From the NCBI GenBank assembly GCA_900545525.1, contig UQZX01000002.1, positions 124,001 to 188,000 on the forward strand: a DNA stretch of 64,000 nucleotides. Reading direction: 5' to 3'. A program made the translations under genes and the position numbers. Source of the stretch: an uncultured Prevotella sp. (GTDB lineage Bacteria > Bacteroidota > Bacteroidia > Bacteroidales > Bacteroidaceae). Each line of letters begins with the position of its first letter. Position 1 is the stretch's first letter. Shown in pieces: positions 35,227-44,378 of the stretch. Below the pieces are notes generated by a model. The model did no database searches, was not told the DNA's origin, and worked only from the letters and a program-made list of their open reading frames with translations.

Positions 35227-36383
35227 TGGAACACTACGATTTTATTTTATTTGAGAATTATCGAAATGCGAGTCATCACAAATTTGATCTCATACAGACT
35301 GCGTCATTCCTGAAATATTCGGGAATGAAAGTGGCGATTTTGGATGTATTTAGGGAATACTCTGTTTCTGAGATTGAAGGCATAAGAGTTATACATCATA
35401 ATGTTAAGCTAAAAGTTCCTGTCGTAAGATGGACGAGCAATAAGTTTGTCAACTTATTCAAGAAACTTAGCTTCCTTTATCTGCAGCACAGGTTTATGAA
35501 AGCTATAGTGATAGAGATTACCCCTTTGGCTGATCAATTCTATTTCGGATCTTATTACGAGCTTGTTTCATCTGTGCTGATTTCCATGAAAAAGCCTTCC
35601 TATTTTTGGGGGCTTAGAAGTACAAGATTTAAATCTCCTACTTTTAAAGATATTCTAAAGGAACCCATAGCTGGCATTCATAAGTGGTATATAAACCGGA
35701 TGTTCAAAGCAAATCCTTATCAGTGTCTTTTTGTATCCAATCAGATTATTCTTTATGAGCATGTAGCTTTGGGCATTCCTCCAGAAAGAATGATTATTAG
35801 AGAGGAACGGGTTGTAAAGGAGAAAACTACTCCTCTTTTGGAAAAACTTACATCCAATGTTTCATTTCTTACAATAGGTCTTTTACGTAAAGAAAAGAAT
35901 GTTGACAAGACAATTGATGCGTTTAAATTAGCAAATATTGAAGATGCCAAACTTTATCTTGCAGGACGTTCAGCTAAAGGTTATGAAACTATTATTGAAA
36001 AAGCAATAGGGAAAGCTACCAATATAGTTCGTATCAATGCTTTTCTTGAATACGAAGATTTCTTCAAGTATTTTATACAGTCACATTTTGTACTTTTTGC
36101 AGATTCGCAGGGTTCTTGTTGCATAACCAATGGCACTATGATGGAAGCTCTTATTCATCATCGTCCGATAATTTGTCCTGACTATGCCCCTTATAAATAT
36201 TATATTGAGAAATATCACATAGGATTACTCTATGACCCGACAAATTTGGAATCCTATTCCAATACATTGAAACTTGCAGCTTCGATGGGTACAACATCAT
36301 TTCAACAGTCGATTAATGAATTTTTGGAAACAATAATGTTCGATAAAGTTAGTCGAGAATTGGTCGAAAAAATACTGTTATAA
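35223..36383 (+). CDS. glycosyltransferase (GT-B, family 4-like)
   Basis: 386 residues. The C-terminal half has VSFLTIGLLRKEKNVDKTIDAFKLANIEDAKLYLAG (nucleotide-binding GT-B half) and GTMMEALIHHRPIICPDYAPYKYYIEKYHIGLLYD with the donor-site Glu. The N-terminal half is less typical (YDFILFENYRNASHHKFDLIQTA). The start ATG-ATG at 35223 overlaps the stop of the acetyltransferase reading frame, which supports both gene models. Acceptor unknown. Confidence 0.82.
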   Translation: MMEHYDFILFENYRNASHHKFDLIQTASFLKYSGMKVAILDVFREYSVSEIEGIRVIHHNVKLKVPVVRWTSNKFVNLFKKLSFLYLQHRFMKAIVIEITPLADQFYFGSYYELVSSVLISMKKPSYFWGLRSTRFKSPTFKDILKEPIAGIHKWYINRMFKANPYQCLFVSNQIILYEHVALGIPPERMIIREERVVKEKTTPLLEKLTSNVSFLTIGLLRKEKNVDKTIDAFKLANIEDAKLYLAGRSAKGYETIIEKAIGKATNIVRINAFLEYEDFFKYFIQSHFVLFADSQGSCCITNGTMMEALIHHRPIICPDYAPYKYYIEKYHIGLLYDPTNLESYSNTLKLAASMGTTSFQQSINEFLETIMFDKVSRELVEKILL

Positions 36384-36393
36384 AGCTTTGAAT

Positions 36394-37011
36394 ATGCAAA
36401 ACAATCATTTTCTTTTTCTTAAAAAAGATCCGCAAGGAGAAGTAATATTTTGGTACAGAAAAAGTATACGTGTTTTTTATGTAATACTGACAACAAATTG
36501 GATGAGGTTCGTGTTATTCCTAAACGGTATAAAAATAGGGAAAAGAAGTACGTTCCGAGGGATGGCGCTTGTTGAAAGATTCCAGATGAGTCGTATAGAA
36601 ATCGGGAATAACTGCCGGTTCAACTCGTCATCCATGTTCAATTTCAGAGGACTTAATCACCAATGTATAATCCAGACGGGGAAATCAGGCGCTGTTATTC
36701 GCATTGGGAATAATTGTGGTTTCTCAGGCTGTTCTATTGTTGCAGATAAAGAGGTCATAATTGGCAATGATACAACGTTTGGTGCAAATGCAATCGTTGG
36801 TGACAGGGACGATCATCAGGAGATATATGTCTCAGAGCCTAAGCCTGTACATATTGGGAAACATGTCTGGGTAGGTATGAATGCGACAATCATGAAAGGA
36901 GTTACTATTGGCGATAATGCTATAATTGCGGCTGGTGCGCTTGTTACGAAAGATGTGCCAGCCGGGGAAATATGGGGCGGTGTACCAGCACGATTTATAA
37001 AAAAGAGATAA
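36394..37011 (+). CDS. hexapeptide-repeat O-acetyltransferase (WbbJ/CysE-like)
   Basis: 205 residues from the ATG at 36394 (a TTG at 36388 is in frame but weaker). An N-terminal amphipathic segment is followed by left-handed beta-helix repeats (IEIGNNCRFNSS, IRIGNNCGFSGCSIV, IIGNDTTFGANAIVGD), HVWVGMNATIMKGVTIGDNAIIAAGALVTKDV and the final WGGVPARFIKKR. It is of the same fold as the frameshifted neighbour, so the locus may have two acetylation activities, one of them off. It ends directly at the start of the next gene (TAAATG). Confidence 0.88.
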   Translation: MQNNHFLFLKKDPQGEVIFWYRKSIRVFYVILTTNWMRFVLFLNGIKIGKRSTFRGMALVERFQMSRIEIGNNCRFNSSSMFNFRGLNHQCIIQTGKSGAVIRIGNNCGFSGCSIVADKEVIIGNDTTFGANAIVGDRDDHQEIYVSEPKPVHIGKHVWVGMNATIMKGVTIGDNAIIAAGALVTKDVPAGEIWGGVPARFIKKR

Positions 37012-38178
37012 ATGATAGAGAAAAATAAAGTGCTTAATGTAGTATTTATTGGTTCTCCTGCTTTTCCAAATGGTTCTGCAATGACAAAACGGCGAAGATA
37101 TTTGGTGGATTATATGAATATACATGGTATTCAAAGTCATGTTTTGGTATGCCATTATAAAAAAAATAAACTATACGATAATCCGGAAGAGGGAGAATAT
37201 GGGCTATGTACATATTGTGATGTCACACCATTTGCAATAAAGAAGAATTTTATTGCATTTTATAGAAATGGCAAGGCAAAATTGAAAAAATGGTATGTCG
37301 TGAATGGACAGAATCTGTTGATTTTAACTTCGAATCTGTCGATGCTGCATTACCCATTTTATGCGTATGCAAAAAAAATGGGTTATAAAATCGTATTTGA
37401 TCAGGTTGAGACTTCATTCATTGCGATTGGAGGAAAAATGAGTTTGAAACGAAGAATAAATGAATATCTTAGTGATAGAATAACAAGTAAAGCAATGAAA
37501 AATGCTTCGAGTTTTGTTATTTCTACCGCTTTATATAGCCAATCAAAAAAACGATATACAGAAATAAAACTTTGCTTGCTTCCCAATGCCTCTCCATCTT
37601 TGAAGAAAGAGGATAAGAAGAGCTTATATAATCCGTTACGTGTTGTTTATTCTGGAACTTTTGCTTCAAAAGACGGTGTTAAATATTTAATTGACGGTGC
37701 AAAAGAAGCAGTGATGAAAGGATGTAGTTTGGAGCTTATCTTGATGGGTAAGGGACAAGCTAGAGATATGGAGGTTCTTGAAGAACTGAAAGGTTGTGAT
37801 TGGGCAAAATATCTTGGCTTTGTGAGTGATGAAGAATTGCTTAATCAAATACAGAATGCTGATGTCCTTTGTATGACACGCAATAATTCTCTCTTTGCAA
37901 ATTATGGTTTCCCATTTAAGCTTTCTGAGTATCTTGCAACTGGTAACATTCTGCTGGCTACACGTGTTGGAGATGTAGAAAGATATGTTAAGGACAAAGA
38001 GAGTGCGTATATTGTTGAACCTGAGAATAGCGAACAAATTGCGGAGAGACTTTGTTATATTCAGCAGCATGAGCAGGAAGCAATAACTGTTGCATACAAA
38101 GGTTACGAAGTGATGCAAAAATATTTCAGTGTAAATAGTGTAGGAAGAATATTTATTGATTTCTTAAATCAGTTATAA
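37012..38178 (+). CDS. family 4 glycosyltransferase
   Basis: 388 residues. VFIGSPAFPNGSAMTKRRRYLVDYM at the N-terminus, YSGTFASKDGVKYLIDGAKEAV in the C-terminal Rossmann half, and NYGFPFKLSEYLATGNILLATRVGDVERYV with the donor-site Glu and an EPENSEQIAERL tail. GT-B retaining transferase. It abuts its neighbours with no space upstream and a one-base overlap downstream, so the group 35.2-39.3 kb is a single translational block. Confidence 0.86.
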   Translation: MIEKNKVLNVVFIGSPAFPNGSAMTKRRRYLVDYMNIHGIQSHVLVCHYKKNKLYDNPEEGEYGLCTYCDVTPFAIKKNFIAFYRNGKAKLKKWYVVNGQNLLILTSNLSMLHYPFYAYAKKMGYKIVFDQVETSFIAIGGKMSLKRRINEYLSDRITSKAMKNASSFVISTALYSQSKKRYTEIKLCLLPNASPSLKKEDKKSLYNPLRVVYSGTFASKDGVKYLIDGAKEAVMKGCSLELILMGKGQARDMEVLEELKGCDWAKYLGFVSDEELLNQIQNADVLCMTRNNSLFANYGFPFKLSEYLATGNILLATRVGDVERYVKDKESAYIVEPENSEQIAERLCYIQQHEQEAITVAYKGYEVMQKYFSVNSVGRIFIDFLNQL

Positions 38179-39296
38179 TGAAAATACTTATTTGTGGAGA
38201 CTTTACTACTTGTGGCAAAGGTCTGGACTCTGTGAAAAAAGGCTTCGCGTTAGATGAATCTGTTGTGAAAATCATCAGAGAAGCAGATGTAAGTATTGTA
38301 AATTTGGAATGCCCCGTAGCAGACGTCTCTGATTCCAAGATTGAAAAATCCGGACCGAGCCTTAGGACAGACGCAAATACGGTTTCTTATTTGAAAAAAT
38401 GTGGATTTACGTATGTAACATTAGCCAATAACCATTTTTATGATTATGCGGATATCGGTGTAGAGAAAACTATAACTGCCATAGAAAAAGAAGAGATGGG
38501 CTTTGTTGGCGGTGGACGAACAACAGAAGAAATACATAGACCTCTATATATTAAAACAGCAGGAATAAAACTTGCAATACTTAATTATTGCGAGCATGAA
38601 TTTTCTGTTCATTCCCCCATGGGGAGTAATCCTTTAAATCCAATAACTGCATACTATGATATCAAGACGGTCAAAGAAAAATGTGACCATGTGATAGTTA
38701 TATGCCACGGAGGACATGAAGGCTATAATTTACCTTCTCCAAGAATGGTTGAACTTTATCGTTATTTTATAGATTGTGGGGCATCTGTCGTGATAAACCA
38801 TCACCAGCATTGTTATAGTGGATGGGAAGAATATAATGACGGAAAAATATTCTATGGATTAGGAAACTTTTTCTTTGATGATTTTAGGCCAGCACGACGC
38901 AGAAATACACTATGGAACTACGGTTATATCGTTAGTCTTGATATTGATACGAATAGAATAAAGCGTGAGTTGATACCTTATACCCAATGTTTAGAACAGA
39001 AAATAACGAAACTAATTGAGGACAAGGAAGAGAGGAAATTTTTTGATGAGAATATTCATAGGCTAAATTCAATCATACAAGATGATAAAGCATTAATGCT
39101 GAGCTTTGATTCTTTTTGTGAGACACAACGTAAAAATATTGTTACACATTTTTCTCCTTATAATTACCGTTTACTTCAGGCTTTTTGTCGGCGTAGTATG
39201 ATACCGACATTCTTGGGGGGAAAACGTAAACTTGATATTATGAATAAGGTTCGTTGTGAAGCTCATAGGGATGTGATTATAAATGTTTTGAAATAA
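38178..39296 (+). CDS. CapA-family (PGA_cap) metallophosphoesterase-like protein
   Basis: 372 residues, cytoplasmic (no signal peptide). ILICGDFTTCGKG at the start, VNLECPVAD, TLANNHFYDYADIGVEKTI, GGHEGYNLPSPRMVELYRYFIDCGASVVINHHQHCYSGWEEY and IFYGLGNFFFDD are the CapA-family motifs: the metal-binding D, N, H, H pattern of a calcineurin-like fold. Bacillus CapA acts in poly-gamma-glutamate capsule making; in polysaccharide loci of Bacteroidota the role is unknown. Its placement among glycosyltransferases suggests it modifies or trims the polymer or its lipid carrier. Confidence 0.82.
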   Translation: MKILICGDFTTCGKGLDSVKKGFALDESVVKIIREADVSIVNLECPVADVSDSKIEKSGPSLRTDANTVSYLKKCGFTYVTLANNHFYDYADIGVEKTITAIEKEEMGFVGGGRTTEEIHRPLYIKTAGIKLAILNYCEHEFSVHSPMGSNPLNPITAYYDIKTVKEKCDHVIVICHGGHEGYNLPSPRMVELYRYFIDCGASVVINHHQHCYSGWEEYNDGKIFYGLGNFFFDDFRPARRRNTLWNYGYIVSLDIDTNRIKRELIPYTQCLEQKITKLIEDKEERKFFDENIHRLNSIIQDDKALMLSFDSFCETQRKNIVTHFSPYNYRLLQAFCRRSMIPTFLGGKRKLDIMNKVRCEAHRDVIINVLK

Positions 39297-39348
39297 TAAA
39301 TCGAATAAAAAAAGAAGGTCGTATCAATTTATTCAAGTAGAAAGATAT

Positions 39349-40251
39349 ATGAATGATAACAAATTAATAAAAGGCATTAAGCATCCAGAATGGCTGTTGG
39401 GTGTAATTTTGAGACGTTTTTTTGCTGGTTTTATGAAAGATGAGACATTCATTAAGTGGGAATATTTCTCAGGTATGAGAAAATTCCCTGATTTAAAAAG
39501 TCCAAAGACTTATAATGAAAAATTACAATGGCTGAAACTTAATGATAAACATTCTGAATATACGATAATGGTGGACAAGTATGAAGCTAAAGAATATGTA
39601 AAAAAAATAATCGGTGAGGAATATATTATTCCAACATTGGGAGTTTGGGATAATTTTGATGAAATCGATTTTGACAAGCTTCCTAATCAATTTGTACTTA
39701 AGACTACTCATGACAGTGGTGGTATTGTTGTCTGTAAGGATAAAACTAAATTAGATTTGAATGTTGCTCGAAAAAAGTTGGAGAAAAGTTTACAACATAA
39801 TTTTTTTTATGAGCATCGTGAATATCCATATAAGGATGTAAAGCCTAGAATTATAGCAGAAAAGTTTATGGTTGATGAAAGCGGAACAGAACTAAAGGAC
39901 TATAAGTTTTTCTGTTTTGATGGAATTGTCAAAATGCTTTTCGTTGCAACAGATCGCCCCTTTGATACCCGCTTTGATTTTTACGATACGGATTTCAAAC
40001 ATTTACCATTCAAGCAAGGGCATCCTTTAGCAACAAAAGAAATCAGGAAACCAAATGGATTCGAAGAAATGAAACGTATTGCTTCTACACTATCCAAAGG
40101 AATACCACACGTCAGAGTTGACCTTTATGATATAAATGGAAAAATTTATTTTGGTGAACTTACCTTTTTCCATTTCTCAGGTAATGTGCCTTTTGAACCC
40201 AAAGAATGGGATAATAAAATTGGTGAATGGCTAAAGCTTCCGATGAACTAA
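39349..40251 (+). CDS. TupA-like ATP-grasp protein
   Basis: 300 residues. The pattern PKTYNEKLQWLKL, MVDKYEAKEYVKKIIGEEYIIPTLGVWDNFDEIDFDKLPNQFVLKTTHDSGG and RIIAEKFMVDESGTELKDYKFFCFDG with FGELTFFHFSGNVPFEPKEWD is that of TupA-like ATP-grasp proteins (related to the Bacillus teichuronopeptide TupA). Such proteins are thought to ligate amino acids to sugar acids. With uronate supply upstream, an amide-linked amino acid on a uronic acid is a reasonable inference, not shown. The 52-base gap upstream holds nothing. Confidence 0.82.
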   Translation: MNDNKLIKGIKHPEWLLGVILRRFFAGFMKDETFIKWEYFSGMRKFPDLKSPKTYNEKLQWLKLNDKHSEYTIMVDKYEAKEYVKKIIGEEYIIPTLGVWDNFDEIDFDKLPNQFVLKTTHDSGGIVVCKDKTKLDLNVARKKLEKSLQHNFFYEHREYPYKDVKPRIIAEKFMVDESGTELKDYKFFCFDGIVKMLFVATDRPFDTRFDFYDTDFKHLPFKQGHPLATKEIRKPNGFEEMKRIASTLSKGIPHVRVDLYDINGKIYFGELTFFHFSGNVPFEPKEWDNKIGEWLKLPMN

Positions 40252-40257
40252 TCTACA

Positions 40258-41331
40258 ATGAAAAAGAATATTGCGGTATTTGTCAAGAACCTGACCAGTG
40301 GCGGAGCTGAGAAACAGGCGGTGCTGATGGCTAAGGTGTTGGCTGGTGACTACGAAATGCATTATATCATATTTAATGGCAGGAAAGTTCACAAGAAGTA
40401 TCTTGACTTGCTGCATGAAGACGCGCGTGTGCATATAGTAAGTTTTCAAGGAGGACACCTGAGCCGTTTCCGTCAGTTTATATCCTATCTGAAAGCAAAC
40501 AATATAGATATGATATTTTCATATCTAACTGCTGCCAATTTATACGCTTGCATGGCAGGACGTATAACGGGGGCAAAGGTCTTTACAGGACTACGTAATG
40601 CAGAGCTGCCACTTGGCAGGAGGGTTGCCGATAGAATACTTGCCAATCATTGTGCTACTAAAGCTGTTGTAAATTGTTTTTCAGGTAATCGAAAATTTAT
40701 AAAACAGGGATTTAAGGCAGAGAAACTTGTTGTAATACCGAATTGTTTTGAAAAGATTTCTCCATATACACAAAAACTGAATGAAGACGGAAAGATACAC
40801 ATCATAACTGTTGGAAGGTTTGTACCTCAAAAAGATTACCCAACTGCTATCAAGGCTGTCAGTATAGCACATAAGGAGTATCGGGATTTATGGTTTGACA
40901 TAGTTGGTTATGGGGATAAAGAACAATTGATTAGAAATTCAGTGAAAAGTTGTGGCATAGAAGATTGTACAACAATACACATAAATCCTGATAATATTCC
41001 AGAATTGCTTAAACGGGCATCCATATATTTGTCATCTTCTTTGTTTGAAGGTACAAGTAATTCTATCATGGAGGGAATGAATGCCAACTTACCTGTTGTT
41101 GCTACCGACGTGGGAGACAATTATAAATTGGTGCATGACCGTGATAATGGCTATTTAGAAGCAGTTGGTGATGTATACAGCATTGCAAAAGATATAGTTT
41201 CTCTCTGTAATGACGAAAATCTACGTAATCGCATGGCTATAGCCAGTAAGAAAAATTTGGAAGAAAACTATTCTGTAGAAATATTCAGAGAAAGGTATAT
41301 ACGGCTGATCGAAGAATTTCTAAACAATTGA
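40258..41331 (+). CDS. family 4 glycosyltransferase
   Basis: 357 residues. FVKNLTSGGAEKQAVLMAKVL is the classical GT4 GGAE N-terminal motif, TVGRFVPQKDYPTAIKAV in the C-terminal half and SLFEGTSNSIMEGMNANLPVVATDVGDN with the EX7E donor site. Comparable to WcaL/PimB-type enzymes. It begins 6 bases after the TupA-like gene. Confidence 0.9.
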   Translation: MKKNIAVFVKNLTSGGAEKQAVLMAKVLAGDYEMHYIIFNGRKVHKKYLDLLHEDARVHIVSFQGGHLSRFRQFISYLKANNIDMIFSYLTAANLYACMAGRITGAKVFTGLRNAELPLGRRVADRILANHCATKAVVNCFSGNRKFIKQGFKAEKLVVIPNCFEKISPYTQKLNEDGKIHIITVGRFVPQKDYPTAIKAVSIAHKEYRDLWFDIVGYGDKEQLIRNSVKSCGIEDCTTIHINPDNIPELLKRASIYLSSSLFEGTSNSIMEGMNANLPVVATDVGDNYKLVHDRDNGYLEAVGDVYSIAKDIVSLCNDENLRNRMAIASKKNLEENYSVEIFRERYIRLIEEFLNN

Positions 41332-41641
41332 ACCTTAGTAAGAGTTCTCTAATTAACCTATGCTATGAACCACAAACATAACTAATTTTAAAAGTTTGTG
41401 CAGAACGTAAAATACATTCAATTTCTTTCATATTATAATTAAATATGATTATGCATAATGATAGAGATTTTAATCCATCCTTTTCCCTCTTATTAGCAGC
41501 CAAAGGGCTGATAATAAGGAAAGAAAGATGATACCGATATATTGGAATGCTTCTTTTATGGTTATGGAGAGATTTTTCATTACCTGATATCATTAAAATC
41601 ACCACAAAAGTAAACATAAATATTTAAATTCTCAATATATA
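41332..41641. other. 310-bp gap within the polysaccharide locus
   Basis: AT-rich sequence with no convincing gene. A leftward frame of 84 codons (41363-41617) has no recognisable motif and low-complexity composition. No promoter box of the Bacteroidota type was found just before the next gene; it may hold a relic of a removed gene. Confidence 0.4.
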
Positions 41642-42763
41642 ATGAAAATAGTTGTTACTGGAACTCGTGGCATTCCTAATGTAATGGGTGGCGTGGAAAC
41701 GCATTGCGAGGAACTATTTCCAAGGATTGCAAAAATGGGTGAGGATGTAACGGTCATACGTAGAAACAGTTATGTGCATGACGATTTAAAAGAATGGAAG
41801 GGTGTGAGGTTTGTTGATTTGGACACACCTAAAAAAAAGTCTTTTGAAGCCATTATCCATACTTTCCGTGCCATAAATAAGGCAAAGGAACTTGGAGCAG
41901 ACATTTTACATATACATGCCATAGGTCCTGCATTACTTGTGCCGTATGCCAAAATGCGGGGAATGAAAGTAATATTTACTCATCATGGTCCCGACTATGA
42001 CCGAGACAAATGGGGATTTGCTGCTAAGGCTATTCTTAAGTTTGGAGAAAGGATGGGATGTATGTTTGCAGATGATGTGATTGTAATATCTGACGTAATA
42101 CGTAGTCTTATCAAAAAAAAGTATGGCAGGACAAAAAACGTACATCTTATATATAATGGTGTGCCGTCTCCGGAGTCCTGTGATTATCATGAATATTTTA
42201 AAAAGCTGGGCATTGAGGAGGGACAGTATATTTTGGGAATGTGCCGTTTCGTGCCAGAGAAAAATTTACACCATCTTATTGAGGCATTTTGTAAATTGAA
42301 ATCAGAAAATGGCAGAGTTTATGGCTTCCAAGGACGTAATGTGAAATTAGTACTTGCTGGCGATACAGATTTTGAAGATGATTATTCAATTAAATTGAAA
42401 AAGAAAGCACGTGAAAATGGGGTTGTTTTAACAGGCTTTGTCAAAGGGCGAGAGTTACATTCTTTATTGACAAATGCCGCATGTTATAGTCTCCCCTCAA
42501 GTCATGAAGGGCTTCCGATATCGTTGCTTGAGGCAATGTCTTATAAATTACCAGTTATTGTGAGTGATATACCGGCTAATACAGAGGTAGGTCTGCCTTC
42601 TGACTGCTATTTCCGTTGTGGTGATGTGGAACAACTGTCATTAAAACTCAAAAAAGTAGTAAATTCTCCTTTGTGTCGTATCGATTATGATATGCACAAA
42701 TATAATTGGGATAAGATAGCAAAAGAACTTATTGGTGTTTATAAAAATACTCTCAAAAGGTGA
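41642..42763 (+). CDS. family 4 glycosyltransferase (DUF1972-type N-terminus)
   Basis: 373 residues. Opens KIVVTGTRGIPNVMGGVETHCEEL, the GTRGIP...GG.E pattern of rhamnosyl/galactosyl-transferases of the DUF1972 group, then ILHIHAIGPALLVPYAK, THHGPDYDRDKWGF, and a C-terminal half with CRFVPEKNLHHLIEAF and SSHEGLPISLLEAMSYKLPVIVSDI. In other loci such enzymes act early, adding the second sugar. It is the last glycosyltransferase of the locus. Confidence 0.9.
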   Translation: MKIVVTGTRGIPNVMGGVETHCEELFPRIAKMGEDVTVIRRNSYVHDDLKEWKGVRFVDLDTPKKKSFEAIIHTFRAINKAKELGADILHIHAIGPALLVPYAKMRGMKVIFTHHGPDYDRDKWGFAAKAILKFGERMGCMFADDVIVISDVIRSLIKKKYGRTKNVHLIYNGVPSPESCDYHEYFKKLGIEEGQYILGMCRFVPEKNLHHLIEAFCKLKSENGRVYGFQGRNVKLVLAGDTDFEDDYSIKLKKKARENGVVLTGFVKGRELHSLLTNAACYSLPSSHEGLPISLLEAMSYKLPVIVSDIPANTEVGLPSDCYFRCGDVEQLSLKLKKVVNSPLCRIDYDMHKYNWDKIAKELIGVYKNTLKR

Positions 42764-42813
42764 TTATATGATGCTTATAATTATTTTCAGTGCACTATTA
42801 TAACAATCTTATC

Positions 42814-43884
42814 ATGAACCTTTTTTTCGAACTCCTACATATTTCAGTAGGGAATAAGGCTGCTTTTGATGTATCTCCAAACTCAGAAGCTTGGTCTGAA
42901 ATCTTTGATATAGCCAAGAAGCAGACATTACTGGGGATTTGTGCAGCAGGCATAGAGAAACTTCCTGACAATCAGCGGCCGCCACGGGAGATAGCCGTTA
43001 AGTGGGGTGTCATGGCGTGCCGTATAGAGAGGAAGAATATAATGCTTAATGAAAGAGCCGGTGAGGTTACGCGCTTTCTTGCAGACAAAGGTTTCCGTTC
43101 ATGCCTGTTGAAAGGGCAGGGCGTTGCGGTGTTATATCCTGAACCGTTGCGCCGGCAGTGTGGAGACATTGATATATGGCTGGATGGAGGCAGAAAAAAG
43201 ATTGTAGAGCTTGCAGACAGCATAGACAAGGCGAATAAGGTGTGCTATCATCATGTCGAGTTTTTAAGAAGAAGAGATGTGGAGATAGAGTTGCACATGC
43301 GTCCTTCATGGATGTATTCGCCGTTGCGCAATGCAAGGCTTCAGCGTTGGTTCCGCGAAAACCATTCATGGGATGAGGCTATGACATCATCGGGCTTCAA
43401 TACTCCGTCAATTCAGTTCAATGCCATATACATACTTTGCCATATCTTCCGCCATTTGTTTGACGAGGGCGTAGGCTTGCGGCAGTTGCTTGACTATTAT
43501 TATGTGATAGAGGCATTCAATAAGGATGCCTCTGCTGATATGGAAAAGACAAGGAACAGTCTGCGCCGCTTAGGACTTTATAAGTTCTGCGGTGCCGTGA
43601 TGTATGTTCTTTGCACCGTGTTCGGGATGTCTGAAAACGAGGTGATAGTGCCCGTGGAAGAGGCAGAGGGACGTTTCTTGCTCGACGAGGTAATGCTTGC
43701 CGGAAACTTTGGCAAGTATGATGAGCGCAGCATGCCGCAGCATGGCGAGACAAAGATAAGGCGTTTTTTCAGGAGGCAGAAGCGTTTTTCACGTTTTCTC
43801 AGGCATTATCCCGAAGAAACGCTGTGTGCACCGTTGTGGACCGTGTGGCACTGGTGCTGGAGAAAATATCATGTATATATTTAA
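42814..43884 (+). CDS. NTP_transf_5-type putative nucleotidyltransferase
   Basis: 356 residues from the ATG at 42814 (an in-frame GTG lies at 42790). The segment GFRSCLLKGQGVAVLYPEPLRRQCGDIDIWLDGG at about 93-126 is the LKG...YP....R..GDIDI motif of uncharacterised nucleotidyltransferases (polymerase beta-like G-x-D-x-D), with a conserved VEIELHMRPSW and a His-rich helix. Function unknown; members often lie beside polysaccharide or peptide-modification loci. Higher GC than the preceding genes, so it may already belong to the chromosomal flank. Confidence 0.82.
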   Translation: MNLFFELLHISVGNKAAFDVSPNSEAWSEIFDIAKKQTLLGICAAGIEKLPDNQRPPREIAVKWGVMACRIERKNIMLNERAGEVTRFLADKGFRSCLLKGQGVAVLYPEPLRRQCGDIDIWLDGGRKKIVELADSIDKANKVCYHHVEFLRRRDVEIELHMRPSWMYSPLRNARLQRWFRENHSWDEAMTSSGFNTPSIQFNAIYILCHIFRHLFDEGVGLRQLLDYYYVIEAFNKDASADMEKTRNSLRRLGLYKFCGAVMYVLCTVFGMSENEVIVPVEEAEGRFLLDEVMLAGNFGKYDERSMPQHGETKIRRFFRRQKRFSRFLRHYPEETLCAPLWTVWHWCWRKYHVYI

Positions 43885-43938
43885 TGTGAGTCCGGCGAAT
43901 TGTATTAACTCTGTAAGTTGTTAATAAACATTCTCTTG

Positions 43939-44092
43939 CGTTCGGGTGGATTTGCAATCCGCCCGCATGTGCAGGTTGAAAGCGATAAAAAAGATAGCGC
44001 AGTGAAGGCATTTTAAATTGAAATGCCTATGGAACGCAATTCCATTAATAATTGAATATTGAATGCGGGCGGATTGCAAATCCACCCGAACG
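43939..44092. repeat. 30-bp perfect inverted repeat (third palindromic element)
   Basis: 43939-43968 and 44063-44092 are perfect inverted copies (core TCGGGTGGATTTGCAATCCG). A partial further copy follows at about 44093-44112. The 94-base interior has no gene. It lies between two genes; the following small gene may get its start region from the repeat. Confidence 0.75.
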
Positions 44093-44114
44093 TGCAAATC
44101 TACCCGAACGTGAG

Positions 44115-44237
44115 ATGATATTCATAATTGTATTCTTTGTTTTATTGTTTGTGGCATTTCTGTCTCTTGTTATATATCTTGCTGTTATTGATGCCAAAGA
44201 TGAGGCAGATGACATAAACAGGGCTTCAAAAAGATGA
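44115..44237 (+). CDS. 40-residue small membrane protein
   Basis: ATG at 44115, MIFIIVFFVLLFVAFLSLV then IYLAVIDAKDEADDINRASKR: one hydrophobic helix and a charged tail. The frame is open upstream to 44052, but only through the repeat element. Its stop overlaps the next small frame as ATGA, and both are followed by a larger gene, so a small operon is likely. No known family. Confidence 0.55.
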   Translation: MIFIIVFFVLLFVAFLSLVIYLAVIDAKDEADDINRASKR

Positions 44238-44350
44238 GTAAGTTTTTCAGGAAGATAAGAGTTTATATCCGGCGTTTACTTATCGCTGCCGATTATAAAT
44301 TGGGTGGGAATGGCAGCACTCAGGAGCATGCTTATAAATGGAAGAAATGA
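44234..44350 (+). CDS. 38-residue small basic protein
   Basis: ATG at 44234 overlaps the stop of the previous small gene. MSKFFRKIRVYIRRLLIAAD then YKLGGNGSTQEHAYKWKK: a basic amphipathic helix with a polar tail. No family recognised. Support comes only from the coupled start and the position in the gene row. Confidence 0.5.
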   Translation: MSKFFRKIRVYIRRLLIAADYKLGGNGSTQEHAYKWKK

Positions 44351-44378
44351 TGCTTTCTTATTTCATTGACTGTATTTT

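Noticed and set aside
41363..41617. 84-codon leftward frame in the gap of the glycan locus
   Set aside because: No start signal, no motif, low complexity; kept only as a possible relic.
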